This document shows, piece after piece, positions 1 to 8,229 of a stretch of DNA of 64,000 nt. The DNA comes from Marinobacterium weihaiense (GTDB lineage: Bacteria; Pseudomonadota; Gammaproteobacteria; Pseudomonadales; Balneatricaceae), in the NCBI RefSeq assembly GCF_019061305.1, contig NZ_JAHQZT010000008.1:1-64000 (forward strand), written 5' to 3'. How positions within the stretch are numbered: position 1 is the first letter of the stretch; each line of letters begins with the position of its first letter. The position numbers and the translations under genes are program-made. Below the pieces are notes generated by a model. That model did not search any database. It was given only the letters and a program-made list of their open reading frames with translations, and was not told the DNA's origin.

Positions 1-250
1 GCCGCCGAGGCAGCACGTCAGGTGGAAGCCGAAGCCGCCCGTAAGGCGCAGGAAGAAGCGGAACGCAAGGCGGCCGAAGATCAGGCGGCGCGTGAAGCGG
101 CTGAACGTCAGGCGCGCGAGGAAGCGGAACGTATCGCAGCTGAAAAAGCCGCCGAGGCAGCACGTCAGGCGGAAGCCGAAGCCGCCCGTAAGGCGCAGGA
201 AGAAGCGGAACATAAGGCGGCCGAAGAGCGGGCAGCGCGTGAAGCGGCCG
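1..250 (+). repeat. In-frame 147-bp tandem repeat inside the FtsY A domain
   Basis: Bases 1-103 recur almost unchanged at 148-250, a period of 147 bp or 49 codons. Both copies start GCCGCCGAGGCAGCACGTCA and encode runs such as EAEAARKAQEEAE. Because the period is a multiple of three, the frame is kept. The first copy reaches the window edge, so more copies may lie upstream. The A domain is poorly conserved and tolerates length change, so this looks like recent repeat expansion in a charged helical linker. Confidence 0.9.
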
Positions 251-1194
251 AGGCCGCACAGGCGGCCGGCGAGGACAAGACAGGTGGTTTCTTTGCCCGC
301 ATCAAGAACGGCCTGAGCCGCACCAAGGCCAACCTGACCGAACAGCTGGGCGATCTGTTCCTGGGCGCCAAGGAGATCGATGAGGATCTGCTGGAGGAGA
401 TCGAGACCACGTTGTTGATGGCGGATGTGGGCGTGGAAGCGACCACCGAGATCATCGAGCGTTTGACCGACCGGGTCGAGCGCAAGCAGCTGACCGATGC
501 CGATGCGCTGAAAGTCGCGCTGCAGGAAGAGCTGGCCGCGCTGCTGGGTGGTGTTGAGCATCCGCTGACGCTGCCTGCCAAGAAGCCGGCGGTGATTTTG
601 ATGGTCGGTGTCAACGGGGTGGGCAAGACCACCACCATCGGCAAGCTGGCGAAGAAGTTCCAGACCGAAGGCAAGTCAGTCATGCTGGCGGCAGGTGATA
701 CCTTCCGCGCCGCGGCGGTGGAGCAGCTGCAGGTCTGGGGCGAGCGCAACAACGTGCCTGTGGTGGCGCAGCATACCGGCGCCGATTCGGCCTCGGTCAT
801 CTTCGATGCGCTGCAGTCGGCGCAGTCTCGAGGTGTGGATGTGCTGATTGCGGATACCGCCGGTCGTTTGCAGAACAAGGACAATCTGATGCAGGAGCTG
901 CAGAAGGTGGTGCGCGTGATGCAGAAGCTGGACCCGGACGCGCCCCATGAAGTGATGCTGGTGCTGGATGCCGGTACCGGTCAGAATGCCATCAGCCAGG
1001 CCAAGCAGTTCAAGGAGTCGGTCGGTGTCAGCGGCATTACCCTGACCAAACTCGACGGCACCGCCAAGGGTGGCATCATTTTTGCCATCGCCAAGCAATT
1101 TGAACTGCCGATTCGCTTTATCGGGGTAGGTGAACAGGTCGACGACCTGCGCCCGTTCGAGGCGGACGAATTCGTCAAGGCCCTGTTCGACTGA
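1..1194 (+). CDS. ftsY: Signal recognition particle receptor FtsY (5' end outside window)
   Basis: FtsY is the membrane-associated GTPase that receives SRP-ribosome complexes and hands them to SecYEG. The frame is open from base 1 without a stop, so the gene starts upstream and only its last ~397 codons are seen. An Ala/Glu/Arg-rich A domain runs to about base 270 and contains an internal 147-bp repeat. The NG GTPase domain follows: Walker A VNGVGKTTT near base 610, DTFRAAAVEQL near 700, DTAGR near 855 and TKLDGTAKGG near 1045. ftsE starts 7 bp after the stop, and the ftsY-ftsE-ftsX-rpoH order is classical for gammaproteobacteria. The identification is secure; only the true start is unknown. 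Confidence 0.97.
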   Translation, partial: AAEAARQVEAEAARKAQEEAERKAAEDQAAREAAERQAREEAERIAAEKAAEAARQAEAEAARKAQEEAEHKAAEERAAREAAEAAQAAGEDKTGGFFARIKNGLSRTKANLTEQLGDLFLGAKEIDEDLLEEIETTLLMADVGVEATTEIIERLTDRVERKQLTDADALKVALQEELAALLGGVEHPLTLPAKKPAVILMVGVNGVGKTTTIGKLAKKFQTEGKSVMLAAGDTFRAAAVEQLQVWGERNNVPVVAQHTGADSASVIFDALQSAQSRGVDVLIADTAGRLQNKDNLMQELQKVVRVMQKLDPDAPHEVMLVLDAGTGQNAISQAKQFKESVGVSGITLTKLDGTAKGGIIFAIAKQFELPIRFIGVGEQVDDLRPFEADEFVKALFD

Positions 1195-1201
1195 GGTAGT
1201 C

Positions 1202-1867
1202 ATGACCGCAATCCGGTTCAGTAATGTCTTTAAGCGCTATGCCAGCGGCCACGATGCCCTGCTGGGGGTGGATTTCGAGCTCGCATCGGGTGAGATGGCA
1301 TTCCTGACCGGGCACTCCGGTGCCGGCAAGAGTACCCTGCTCAAGCTGATCATGCTGATGGATCGCCCCAGCCGGGGACAGGTCTGGATCGGCCAGCAGG
1401 ATCTGTCTCGCCTGCACCGCTCGCAGATTCCCTACCTGCGGCGCAAGATCGGCGTGGTGTTCCAGAACCATCAGCTGCTGTTCGATCGGTCCATTTTCGA
1501 CAATGTGGCGCTGCCGCTTCAGGTCAGTGGCTATGACCCGGCCGATGCCGCCCGGCGGGCGCGGGCGGCGCTGGACAAGGTGGGGCTGCTGGCGCGGGAA
1601 AAACACAACCCGATCACGCTTTCCACCGGCGAGCAGCAGCGGGTCGGCATTGCGCGGGCTATCGTGCACAAGCCCCGGCTGCTGCTGGCGGACGAGCCCA
1701 CCGGTAACCTGGACCCGCAACTGTCCGAAGACATCATGCGGCTGTTCGGCCAGTTCAACAGCATCGGCACCACCGTGCTGATTGCCAGTCATGACCTGTC
1801 ACTGATCAACCGCATGCAGCACCGTATGCTGACACTGAAAAACGGGAGGCTGGTGGCCGATGGCTAA
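1202..1867 (+). CDS. ftsE: Cell division ATP-binding protein FtsE
   Basis: FtsE is the ATPase of the FtsEX complex, which controls septal peptidoglycan hydrolases at the divisome. The 221-residue product is a complete ABC domain: Walker [11 protein letters not shown]-loop [10 protein letters not shown], signature LSTGEQQR, Walker [13 protein letters not shown] and switch His in IASHD. The start is the ATG followed by TAIRFSNV, which matches the family N-terminus; the frame is open 24 codons further upstream but lies within ftsY. The stop overlaps ftsX by 8 bp, consistent with translational coupling. Confidence 0.97.
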   Translation: MTAIRFSNVFKRYASGHDALLGVDFELASGEMAFLTGHSGAGKSTLLKLIMLMDRPSRGQVWIGQQDLSRLHRSQIPYLRRKIGVVFQNHQLLFDRSIFDNVALPLQVSGYDPADAARRARAALDKVGLLAREKHNPITLSTGEQQRVGIARAIVHKPRLLLADEPTGNLDPQLSEDIMRLFGQFNSIGTTVLIASHDLSLINRMQHRMLTLKNGRLVADG

Positions 1868-2921
1868 ACCGGAACGCAAGGGGCAGGCAACGCTGCGCCA
1901 GCCAGAGCCGCGACCGGCCGCTCCGCCCAAACGGGGTGCGCAGCAGCATCGGGTTCAGTTTGCCGATCGCAGCCGCAGCTGGCGCCGTCACCACTTGAGT
2001 GTGGCCCGCGAGGCGCTGCTGCGTCTCAAGCAGACGCCGATCGCCTCGCTGATGACGCTGGCCGTGCTGGCTATTGCCCTGGCACTGCCCGGCTTTCTGC
2101 TGGCGGCACTGGGCAATCTGCAGGGGCTGACCAACGGCTGGGAGCCGCAGCCACGTATTTCGCTGTACATGCAGACGGATCTCAGTGATGAGGCGATTGA
2201 CCGTTTCAGCCGCGAGCTGCTGCTGCGTGAGGATCTGAACTCGGTCGAGCTGATTAGTCGCCAGAAGGGGCTGGAGGAGTTTCGCGAGTACAGTGCCTTT
2301 GCCGACCTGCTGGACAGCTTTGAAGACAACCCGCTGCCGGCGGTGATCATGGTGCTGCCGCGTGATACGGACCCGCTGCAGCTGCCGCTGCTGCGCAGTG
2401 ATCTGGCGGCGCTGCCCGGTGTGGAAGAGGCGGCACTGGACATGGAGTGGGTCCAGCGGTTGGATGCTATTCTGATGCTGGCTGGTCGCGGCAGCTATGT
2501 GCTGGGCGGGTTGCTGGCGCTCGCCGTGCTACTGGTAGTGGGCAACACCGTGCGCATGACCATTGAAAGCCGTCGGGACGAAATTCTGGTTAGCAAGCTG
2601 GTGGGGGCCACCGATGCCTGGGTACGGCGCCCCTTCCTGTACAGCGGTTTCTGGTTTGGGCTGCTGGGCGGCGTGCTGGCCTGGCTGCTGGTACAGCTGG
2701 CACTGTTGATGCTGGCACAACCGGCGCAGGCGCTGGCCAGTCTATATCTGACCGATTTTGCGTTGCAGGGACTGGGACTGGGCGGCTCGCTGACCATGCT
2801 GGCCAGCGCCGTGGTGCTGGGGCTGGCCGGCTCCTGGCTGGCCGTCTCGCGCCACCTGCGTGACATTGACCCGGGTGCCGTCGCGCCGGGCGCCGCGGCT
2901 CCGGGCGCTGCTGCACGGTGA
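1860..2921 (+). CDS. ftsX: Cell division protein FtsX
   Basis: FtsX is the membrane subunit that pairs with FtsE and passes its ATPase cycle to periplasmic amidase activators. The product has 353 residues. It has a long basic cytoplasmic N-terminus, a first membrane span near residues 60-82 (LMTLAVLAIALALPGFLL), a periplasmic loop of about 110 residues, and three further spans in the C-terminal FtsX domain. The tail ends in an Ala/Pro/Gly-rich stretch that repeats APGAA. It follows ftsE with an 8-bp overlap. Confidence 0.95.
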   Translation: MAKPERKGQATLRQPEPRPAAPPKRGAQQHRVQFADRSRSWRRHHLSVAREALLRLKQTPIASLMTLAVLAIALALPGFLLAALGNLQGLTNGWEPQPRISLYMQTDLSDEAIDRFSRELLLREDLNSVELISRQKGLEEFREYSAFADLLDSFEDNPLPAVIMVLPRDTDPLQLPLLRSDLAALPGVEEAALDMEWVQRLDAILMLAGRGSYVLGGLLALAVLLVVGNTVRMTIESRRDEILVSKLVGATDAWVRRPFLYSGFWFGLLGGVLAWLLVQLALLMLAQPAQALASLYLTDFALQGLGLGGSLTMLASAVVLGLAGSWLAVSRHLRDIDPGAVAPGAAAPGAAAR

Positions 2922-3012
2922 GCGGCGCCCGGAGGTCCAGGGTGTAAACCAACGGCAACACTTGCTCCCTAGACTGATTCGCGCTAAGTTTTTGTGTTCG
3001 CCGCCGGTGGCG

Positions 3013-3040
3013 GGAACTTGCCGGCACGATCGGTATCCAA
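3013..3040 (+). promoter_or_regulatory. Candidate sigma-E-type promoter upstream of rpoH
   Basis: GGAACTT and TCCAA are separated by 16 bp, close to the extracytoplasmic stress consensus GGAACTT-N16-TCTRA. It sits about 80 bp before the rpoH start. Transcription of rpoH from a sigma-E promoter is known in E. coli (P3). Motif match only; the -10 has one deviation. Confidence 0.45.
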
Positions 3041-3119
3041 CCGTCAAACCGGTGCGGCATTTGTTGTATTGGCACCCGTATTACCCAGTGAACCAAGAGT
3101 TTTGTGAGGTCATTCCTGA

Positions 3120-3977
3120 ATGGGCACCAGCTTGCAAGTTATTGAACAGCTTTCTCCGGGGCGCAACATCGACGCCTATGTTCAGACTGTAAGTGCCATT
3201 CCCATCCTCTCGGCTGACGAGGAGCGGGAACTGGCTGAACGCCTGCATTACCAGAGCGATCTTGAAGCGGCACGCCAGCTGGTCATGTCACACCTGCGCT
3301 TCGTGGTCCACATCGCCCGCAGCTACTCCGGCTACGGCCTGCCGTTGGGCGACCTGGTCCAGGAAGGCAATGTCGGCCTGATGAAGGCCGTGAAGCGCTT
3401 TGATCCGACCATGGGCGTGCGCCTGGTCTCTTTTGCCGTGCACTGGATCAAGGCCGAAATGCACGAATTCATTCTGCGCAACTGGCGCATCGTCAAGATT
3501 GCCACCACCAAGGCTCAGCGCAAGCTGTTCTTCAATCTGCGTTCGCAGAAGAAAAAGCTGAGCTGGATGACCAATGACGAGGTTGAAGCCGTTGCGGCCG
3601 ATCTGGGCGTGGACGCCAAGGTCGTGCGCCAGATGGAGGGGCGCTTGGCTTCGACGGATACCGCCTTTGATGCGCCGGTCAGCGAAGACGAGGACAGCAC
3701 CTACCTGTCGCCCTCGGCCTATCTGGAAGACCATTCCGCGGATCCGGCCCTGCAGCTGGAAGAGGCCAACTGGGAGCAGGATTCCCAGCAGCGCCTGCTC
3801 GGGGCGATGGAAACGCTGGATGAGCGCAGTCGCAATATTCTGGCGCGACGCTGGCTGGCCGATGAAAAGGCAACTTTGCACGAGCTGGCCGCTGAGTACC
3901 AGGTGTCGGCCGAACGCATTCGTCAGCTGGAAAAGAATGCGATGAAAAAGATTCGAGGCGCCATGCTGGAAGCCTGA
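3120..3977 (+). CDS. rpoH: RNA polymerase sigma-32 factor RpoH
   Basis: RpoH is the heat-shock sigma factor that directs RNA polymerase to chaperone and protease promoters. The 285-residue length is typical. Visible regions are 1.2 ([19 protein letters not shown]), region 2 ([19 protein letters not shown] and the -10 recognition stretch [19 protein letters not shown]), the RpoH-box-like [15 protein letters not shown], and the region 4 helix-turn-helix [20 protein letters not shown]. An AGGT-type ribosome site precedes the ATG. A 198-bp upstream region separates it from ftsX and holds a sigma-E-like motif, so it is probably also transcribed independently of ftsYEX. Confidence 0.97.
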   Translation: MGTSLQVIEQLSPGRNIDAYVQTVSAIPILSADEERELAERLHYQSDLEAARQLVMSHLRFVVHIARSYSGYGLPLGDLVQEGNVGLMKAVKRFDPTMGVRLVSFAVHWIKAEMHEFILRNWRIVKIATTKAQRKLFFNLRSQKKKLSWMTNDEVEAVAADLGVDAKVVRQMEGRLASTDTAFDAPVSEDEDSTYLSPSAYLEDHSADPALQLEEANWEQDSQQRLLGAMETLDERSRNILARRWLADEKATLHELAAEYQVSAERIRQLEKNAMKKIRGAMLEA

Positions 3978-4000
3978 TGCGCCGACAGCTGCCGCTCTGA

Positions 4001-4022
4001 AGCCGCCCCGTGCGGCTTTTTT
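4001..4022 (+). terminator. Rho-independent terminator after rpoH
   Basis: A GCCGC/GCGGC stem with loop CCCGT is followed by six T residues. It lies 24 bp after the rpoH stop. Confidence 0.8.
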
Positions 4023-4049
4023 CATTTCAGGCACACTGTGCAAAACCGT

Positions 4050-4055
4050 TATAAT
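4050..4055 (+). promoter_or_regulatory. Consensus -10 hexamer (TATAAT) before the DUF423 gene
   Basis: A perfect TATAAT lies 18 bp before the DUF423 start, just after the rpoH terminator. No good -35 is present 16-18 bp upstream. It would give a very short leader containing only the GGGAGA ribosome site. Confidence 0.35.
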
Positions 4056-4072
4056 GCTGCCCGGGAGAGCCG

Positions 4073-4450
4073 ATGACTGCCCGTTTTACCCTGGTTACTG
4101 CCGCCCTGTTAGGGGCGCTGGCCGTTGCGCTGGGGGCTTTTGCCGCCCACGGCCTCCGGTCCATATTAACCGGCCGCCTGCTGGAGGTATTCCAGACCGG
4201 TGTCGACTACCAGTTCTGGCATGTCGGCGCCCTGCTGGTCACCGGGCTGTTGCAGCAGCGCTGTAATGGCCTTGGACTGAAGATCAGCGCGCTGGCGTTT
4301 CTGGTCGGCATCGTCTGCTTCAGCGGCAGTCTCTATGTACTGGCACTGAGCGGCATTCACTGGCTGGGGGTCATCACGCCGCTGGGCGGAACCGCTTTCA
4401 TTATCGGCTGGCTGAGTCTGGCCGTATCCATCTTTCAACAGGATCAATAG
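4073..4450 (+). CDS. DUF423 family inner membrane protein
   Basis: A 125-residue, four-span hydrophobic protein. It carries the DUF423 landmarks: LGAFAAHGL near residue 23, VDYQFWHVGALL near 45, the SGSLYVLALSG stretch and a terminal TPLGGTAFIIGW. The E. coli member is YgdD; the biochemical role of the family is unknown. It is followed after 1 bp by thiS, so it is probably the first gene of the thiSG operon. Confidence 0.9.
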   Translation: MTARFTLVTAALLGALAVALGAFAAHGLRSILTGRLLEVFQTGVDYQFWHVGALLVTGLLQQRCNGLGLKISALAFLVGIVCFSGSLYVLALSGIHWLGVITPLGGTAFIIGWLSLAVSIFQQDQ

Positions 4451-4451
4451 C

Positions 4452-4652
4452 ATGCAGATTCAGGTGAATGGCGATGCGCTGGATGTCAGCGAAGGCGCCA
4501 CCCTTGCCGAACTGATCGAGCAGCTTGAGCTGACCGGTAAACGGATCGCGATCGAGCTGAACCTGGAAATCATCCCGCGCAGCGAGCACGCCACGACCCG
4601 GCTCGATGCCGGTGATCAGGTCGAGATCGTGCACGCCATCGGTGGCGGCTGA
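4452..4652 (+). CDS. thiS: Thiamine biosynthesis sulfur carrier protein ThiS
   Basis: A ubiquitin-like sulfur carrier of 66 residues. It is adenylated, then thiocarboxylated on its C-terminal glycine to donate sulfur for the thiazole ring of thiamine. The C-terminus reads HAIGGG, ending in the required Gly-Gly. The N-terminus MQIQVNGD is typical. It lies directly before thiG, its partner enzyme, separated by a 44-bp gap. Confidence 0.96.
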   Translation: MQIQVNGDALDVSEGATLAELIEQLELTGKRIAIELNLEIIPRSEHATTRLDAGDQVEIVHAIGGG

Positions 4653-4696
4653 GTCGCCGACCGTCCTGCGTCCAACCCACTTCCTATCAGGTATAG

Positions 4697-5500
4697 ATGA
4701 TGTCAGAACAGCAACACAACGACCCGCTGGTTATTGCCGGACAGCGCTTCAATTCCCGCCTGCTGGTGGGCACGGGCAAATACAAGGACATGGCGGAAAC
4801 CGGTGCCGCCATCGAGGCCAGCGGTGCCGAGATCGTCACCATGGCGGTGCGCCGTACCAATCTCGGTCAAAACCCGGACGAGCCCAATCTGCTCGACGTG
4901 GTCAGCCCCGACCGCTACACCCTGTTGCCCAATACGGCCGGCTGCTATACGGCCGAGGAGGCGGTGCGCACCTGCCGCCTGGCGCGTGAACTGCTGGACG
5001 GCCATGATCTGGTCAAGCTGGAAGTGCTGGGCGACCAGAAGACGCTGTACCCCAATATCATCGAAACCGTGAAGGCCGCCGAGACGCTGGTCAAGGACGG
5101 TTTCAAGGTGATGGTATACACCAATGACGACCCCATCGTGGCCAAGCAGCTGGAAGAGATCGGCTGTGTGGCGGTGATGCCGCTGGGCTCGCTGATCGGC
5201 TCGGGTCTGGGCATCCAGAACCCGCATAACATCCGCCTGATCATGGAAGAAGCCCGGGTACCGATCCTGGTGGATGCCGGTATCGGAACGCCTTCGGAAG
5301 CGGCCATGGCGATGGAGATGGGCTGTGCCGGCGTGCTGGTCAACTCCGCCATCGCCGGTGCCCAAAATCCGGTGCTGATGGCCCGGGCGATGCAGAAAGC
5401 GGTGGTGGCCGGACGTGAAGCCCACCTGGCCGTACGCATGCCGCGCAAGGCCTACGCCAGTGCCTCTTCGCCGCTGGATGGCCTGATTACCGGCCGCTAA
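4697..5500 (+). CDS. thiG: Thiazole synthase ThiG
   Basis: ThiG condenses deoxyxylulose 5-phosphate, dehydroglycine and ThiS thiocarboxylate into thiazole phosphate. The 267-residue TIM-barrel protein shows GTGKYKDM, the catalytic-lysine strand [42 protein letters not shown] and [10 protein letters not shown]. Two adjacent ATG codons (4697 and 4700) could both start it. No ThiH or ThiO gene is adjacent. Confidence 0.97.
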   Translation: MMSEQQHNDPLVIAGQRFNSRLLVGTGKYKDMAETGAAIEASGAEIVTMAVRRTNLGQNPDEPNLLDVVSPDRYTLLPNTAGCYTAEEAVRTCRLARELLDGHDLVKLEVLGDQKTLYPNIIETVKAAETLVKDGFKVMVYTNDDPIVAKQLEEIGCVAVMPLGSLIGSGLGIQNPHNIRLIMEEARVPILVDAGIGTPSEAAMAMEMGCAGVLVNSAIAGAQNPVLMARAMQKAVVAGREAHLAVRMPRKAYASASSPLDGLITGR

Positions 5501-5511
5501 ACGCAATTTTC

Positions 5512-5529
5512 GGGGCTCCGTGGAGCCCC
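5512..5529. other. GC-rich perfect hairpin between thiG and trmB
   Basis: GGGGCTCC and GGAGCCCC form an 8-bp inverted repeat separated by GT. It has no T-run on either strand's downstream side. It may act as a pause, an mRNA 3'-end stabiliser or a Rho-assisted stop. Confidence 0.5.
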
Positions 5530-5549
5530 GCCAACAGACAGATGTGACC

Positions 5550-6242
5550 ATGACAGACGAACAGAAACCGATCCGCCGTATCCGCAGCTTCGTGGTACGG
5601 GCCGGCCGTATGACCGAAGGCCAGCAGCGGGCAATGGACGAAAACTGGCCCCAATACGGCTTGGAACTGAAAGACGGCATGATCGACTATGCCGAAGTGT
5701 TTGGCCGCGAGGCGCCGGTAGTGCTGGAGATCGGCTTCGGCATGGGCGCTTCGTTGCTGGAAATGGCGCGCCAGGCACCGGAAAAGAACTTCATCGGCAT
5801 CGAGGTGCATCCGCCGGGCGTGGGCCGTCTGCTGGCACAGGTGGCCGAGGAAGGCCTGACCAACATCCGCGTCTACTGTGACGACGCCGTCGAGGTGCTG
5901 GCGCAGTGCATCCCCGATGCCAGCCTGGATACCCTGCAGCTGTTCTTCCCCGATCCCTGGCACAAGAAGCGTCACCACAAGCGCCGTATCGTACAGCCGG
6001 AATTTGCCCAGAAGATCCGCCAGAAACTGAGCATCGGCGGCTGCTTCCACATGGCCACCGACTGGGAAAACTATGCCGAGCACATGATGGAAGTGATGAG
6101 CGCCGCCGAGGGCTATCGCAACCAGGCCGGCGAGGGGCAGTATGCGCCGCAGCCGGAATGGCGTCCGGTCACCAAGTTTCAGCAGCGGGGCGAGCGCCTG
6201 GGCCACGGTGTCTGGGATCTGATGTTCGAGCGCGTGGAGTAA
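5550..6242 (+). CDS. trmB: tRNA (guanine-N7-)-methyltransferase TrmB
   Basis: TrmB methylates G46 of the tRNA variable loop using S-adenosylmethionine. The 230-residue product has the SAM motif [15 protein letters not shown], the family stretch [15 protein letters not shown] and the signature [16 protein letters not shown]. The ATG of [11 protein letters not shown] is chosen because in-frame codons upstream run into the intergenic hairpin. It lies downstream of thiG with a 49-bp gap. Confidence 0.95.
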   Translation: MTDEQKPIRRIRSFVVRAGRMTEGQQRAMDENWPQYGLELKDGMIDYAEVFGREAPVVLEIGFGMGASLLEMARQAPEKNFIGIEVHPPGVGRLLAQVAEEGLTNIRVYCDDAVEVLAQCIPDASLDTLQLFFPDPWHKKRHHKRRIVQPEFAQKIRQKLSIGGCFHMATDWENYAEHMMEVMSAAEGYRNQAGEGQYAPQPEWRPVTKFQQRGERLGHGVWDLMFERVE

Positions 6243-6245
6243 GGC

Positions 6246-6689
6246 ATGTCGAAGAGTACCGCATTGACCGTGACCCAGCCGAGCCTGGATTATCGCGCGG
6301 CGCTGAGGGCCCTGACCGCGGCGGCTGAGCAGGCCGAAGGGCTGGGCGTGCAGGTCAGCATTGCCGTGGTGGGCCGCAACGGTCAGCCGCTGGCGCAGCT
6401 GAGCCTGAACAGCGCGCCGCCGCAAACGGCTCAGCTGGCATTGCGCAAGGCGCGCACCTCGGCCGGCTTCAAGGTTCCCAGCCAGGCCATCCGCGAGCGC
6501 AACGAGCAGGACATCCACCTGCTGACGGCGTTGGACAGCCATCCCGATATGCTGCTGCTGGGCGGTGGCCTGCCGCTGCTGCTGGACGGCGAGTGCATCG
6601 GCGCGATCGGCGTGTCCGGTGCGTCCCAGGCGCAGGACATCGCCTGTGCCGAAGCCGGGCTGGCGACACTGGGGCTGACATCCGCGTAG
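6246..6689 (+). CDS. GlcG/HbpS family protein (DUF336)
   Basis: A 147-residue protein of the GlcG/HbpS fold. Some members bind haem or sense redox; many are of unknown role. It shows the family N-terminal helix LDYRAALRALTAAAEQA, VSIAVVGRNGQPLAQ, ALRKARTSAGF, the glycine-rich GGGLPLLLDGECIGAIGVSGAS, and a C-terminal AEAGL helix. No signal peptide is visible, so it is probably cytoplasmic. It starts 3 bp after trmB and lies 8 bp before the EamA gene. Confidence 0.8.
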   Translation: MSKSTALTVTQPSLDYRAALRALTAAAEQAEGLGVQVSIAVVGRNGQPLAQLSLNSAPPQTAQLALRKARTSAGFKVPSQAIRERNEQDIHLLTALDSHPDMLLLGGGLPLLLDGECIGAIGVSGASQAQDIACAEAGLATLGLTSA

Positions 6690-6697
6690 GAGAGCGC

Positions 6698-7612
6698 ATG
6701 CATCAAGCAAGCAAAGGGGCGGGATCAGCCCCTTTTCTGTTCATGGCGGTCGCGTCGGCCGTACTGATGGGTACCATCGGCGTGATCTCGAATTATGCCG
6801 GTCTCAGCGCCGAAACCCTCACCTTTTATCGACTGGGCTTCGGGGCCGCACTGATGCTGGGCTACCTGCTGCTGGCAGGACAGGCGCGTCTGCTGCTGAC
6901 TTGGCCGTCCTGGCGGGTGCTGGCCAACGGTGTGCTGCTGGCGGCCTTTATCGTCTGTTATGTCCAGGCCATGCTCTACACTAGCATGGCCAACGCCATC
7001 ATGATGGTCTATCTGTCGCCGGTGGCGGCTTCGGTGGTGGCGCACTTCCTGCTGGGAGAACGGCTGGGCCTGGCGGCGGTCGGCCTGATCCTGCTGGCCC
7101 TGTTCGGCTTTGCCATGATGATGGAATTCCGGCTCAGCTTTGCGTCGGCCGCTGATGCCACCGGCATGGCATTCGCCGCACTGGCGATGCTGGCCTATGC
7201 CGGCTTCATCCTGATGAACCGCATCATGCCGGCGCGGGTGCATGCCTATACCCGCTGCTGGTACCAGTTACTGGCCGGGGCCCTTTGCCTGCTGCCGCTG
7301 ATGCTGCAGCAGGGCGAAAGCATCGCCGCGCCGCAATGGGGCTGGCTGCTGCTGGCCGGGCTGCTGCCGGGCTTTCTGGCGATCCTGTTTGCGGTGATCG
7401 CGCTGCGCGAGCTGCCGGCGGCTACCTTCGGCACCCTGGCCTACATGGAGCCCATCGCCGTGGTGACGTTCGGCTGGGTACTGTTCGATCAGGCACTGAC
7501 CCCCCTGCAACTGTCCGGCTGCGCGCTGATCATGGCCTCGGGCATGGCTCAGGCACTGCTGAGCCAGCGGCGCGAACGTCGCGGGCGCACCGCTCTGGCA
7601 GCCCAGACCTGA
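6698..7612 (+). CDS. EamA/DMT family transporter
   Basis: A 304-residue, ten-span transporter of the drug/metabolite superfamily with two EamA repeats. The first repeat includes YAGLSAETLTFYRLGFGAA and YTSMANAIMMVYLSPVAAS; the second includes LRELPAATFGTLAYMEPIA. Substrate is not predictable; relatives export amino acids, nucleobases or metabolites. The ATG at 6698 has a good AGGAGAG ribosome site and fits the family start. It ends 7 bp before the convergent cpxP-like gene. Confidence 0.88.
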   Translation: MHQASKGAGSAPFLFMAVASAVLMGTIGVISNYAGLSAETLTFYRLGFGAALMLGYLLLAGQARLLLTWPSWRVLANGVLLAAFIVCYVQAMLYTSMANAIMMVYLSPVAASVVAHFLLGERLGLAAVGLILLALFGFAMMMEFRLSFASAADATGMAFAALAMLAYAGFILMNRIMPARVHAYTRCWYQLLAGALCLLPLMLQQGESIAAPQWGWLLLAGLLPGFLAILFAVIALRELPAATFGTLAYMEPIAVVTFGWVLFDQALTPLQLSGCALIMASGMAQALLSQRRERRGRTALAAQT

Positions 7613-7619
7613 GTCGGGC

Positions 7620-8093
7620 TTACCAGTGATCGCGCGGGCCCTCATGGCGATGGCCCTTGCGCGGTTGTTCGCTCTGACCGCGCCGGTCATGCAGGGCAGC
7701 CCATTTCTGTTCCTGTTCCGGGGTCAAAATGGCGAAGAGTGACGCCTTGAAATCGGCCCGTGCCTGGACCCATTCGGCCAGTTGCCGCTGCATTTCGCCG
7801 ATGTGCCGCTGAACCTGCTGTCGGTAATCGCTGGCATTGGGGTCCAGTGCCTCCAGCCCCCGCATCCGTGTGCGCGGGTGTGCCGCGTTCCGCTCGGTCC
7901 GCGCCGCAAACAGGGCCTTGACGGCGGCCTGCTGGGCCTTGTCCAGCGCCAGTTGGCGGGTCAGGTGCTCGACGCGCTGGCCGGCCCGATCGGCGCGGTC
8001 ACAGCCGGCTTTCTGACCGGCATGGGCCAGGGTGCTGCCACCGGCCAGCAGGCTCAGGGTCAGGGCGGATACCATCATCGTGCGTGTGTTCAT
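7620..8093 (-). CDS. CpxP/Spy-like periplasmic protein
   Basis: A 157-residue exported protein with an N-terminal signal peptide (hydrophobic VSALTLSLLAGGSTLAHA) and probable cleavage after AHA. The mature part is helical and charged. It has one LTxxQ-type motif near the C-terminus (ILTPEQEQKWAAL) and a degenerate one (LALDKAQQAAVKAL). CpxP proteins bind the sensor CpxA and restrain it, and Spy acts as a chaperone. The start MNTRTMMV is chosen over an upstream frame extension because it begins the signal peptide. It is divergent from cpxRA with a CpxR box between. Confidence 0.82.
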   Translation of the reverse strand: MNTRTMMVSALTLSLLAGGSTLAHAGQKAGCDRADRAGQRVEHLTRQLALDKAQQAAVKALFAARTERNAAHPRTRMRGLEALDPNASDYRQQVQRHIGEMQRQLAEWVQARADFKASLFAILTPEQEQKWAALHDRRGQSEQPRKGHRHEGPRDHW

Positions 8094-8161
8094 GACATGC
8101 TCTCCTGTATTGATCGGTCGCCAGTATGGCCGGTGTCCACGCAAAGTTGTGTGGCGGTGGG

Positions 8162-8176
8162 GTAAAGTTAGGTAAA
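8162..8176. promoter_or_regulatory. CpxR box between cpxP-like gene and cpxRA
   Basis: GTAAA-N5-GTAAA is an exact match to the E. coli CpxR consensus. It lies 68 bp before the cpxP-like start and 53 bp before the cpxR start. The same copy could serve both divergent promoters and give autoregulation. Confidence 0.75.
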
Positions 8177-8229
8177 GGTATCCGGGCACGGGCCGCGACC
8201 GGGCTAGAATGGCGTCAGGAGGAATGATG

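Noticed and set aside
5487-6710. 407-codon open frame on the minus strand
   Set aside because: Spans trmB and the GlcG-type gene in antisense, Gln/His-rich, no family likeness.
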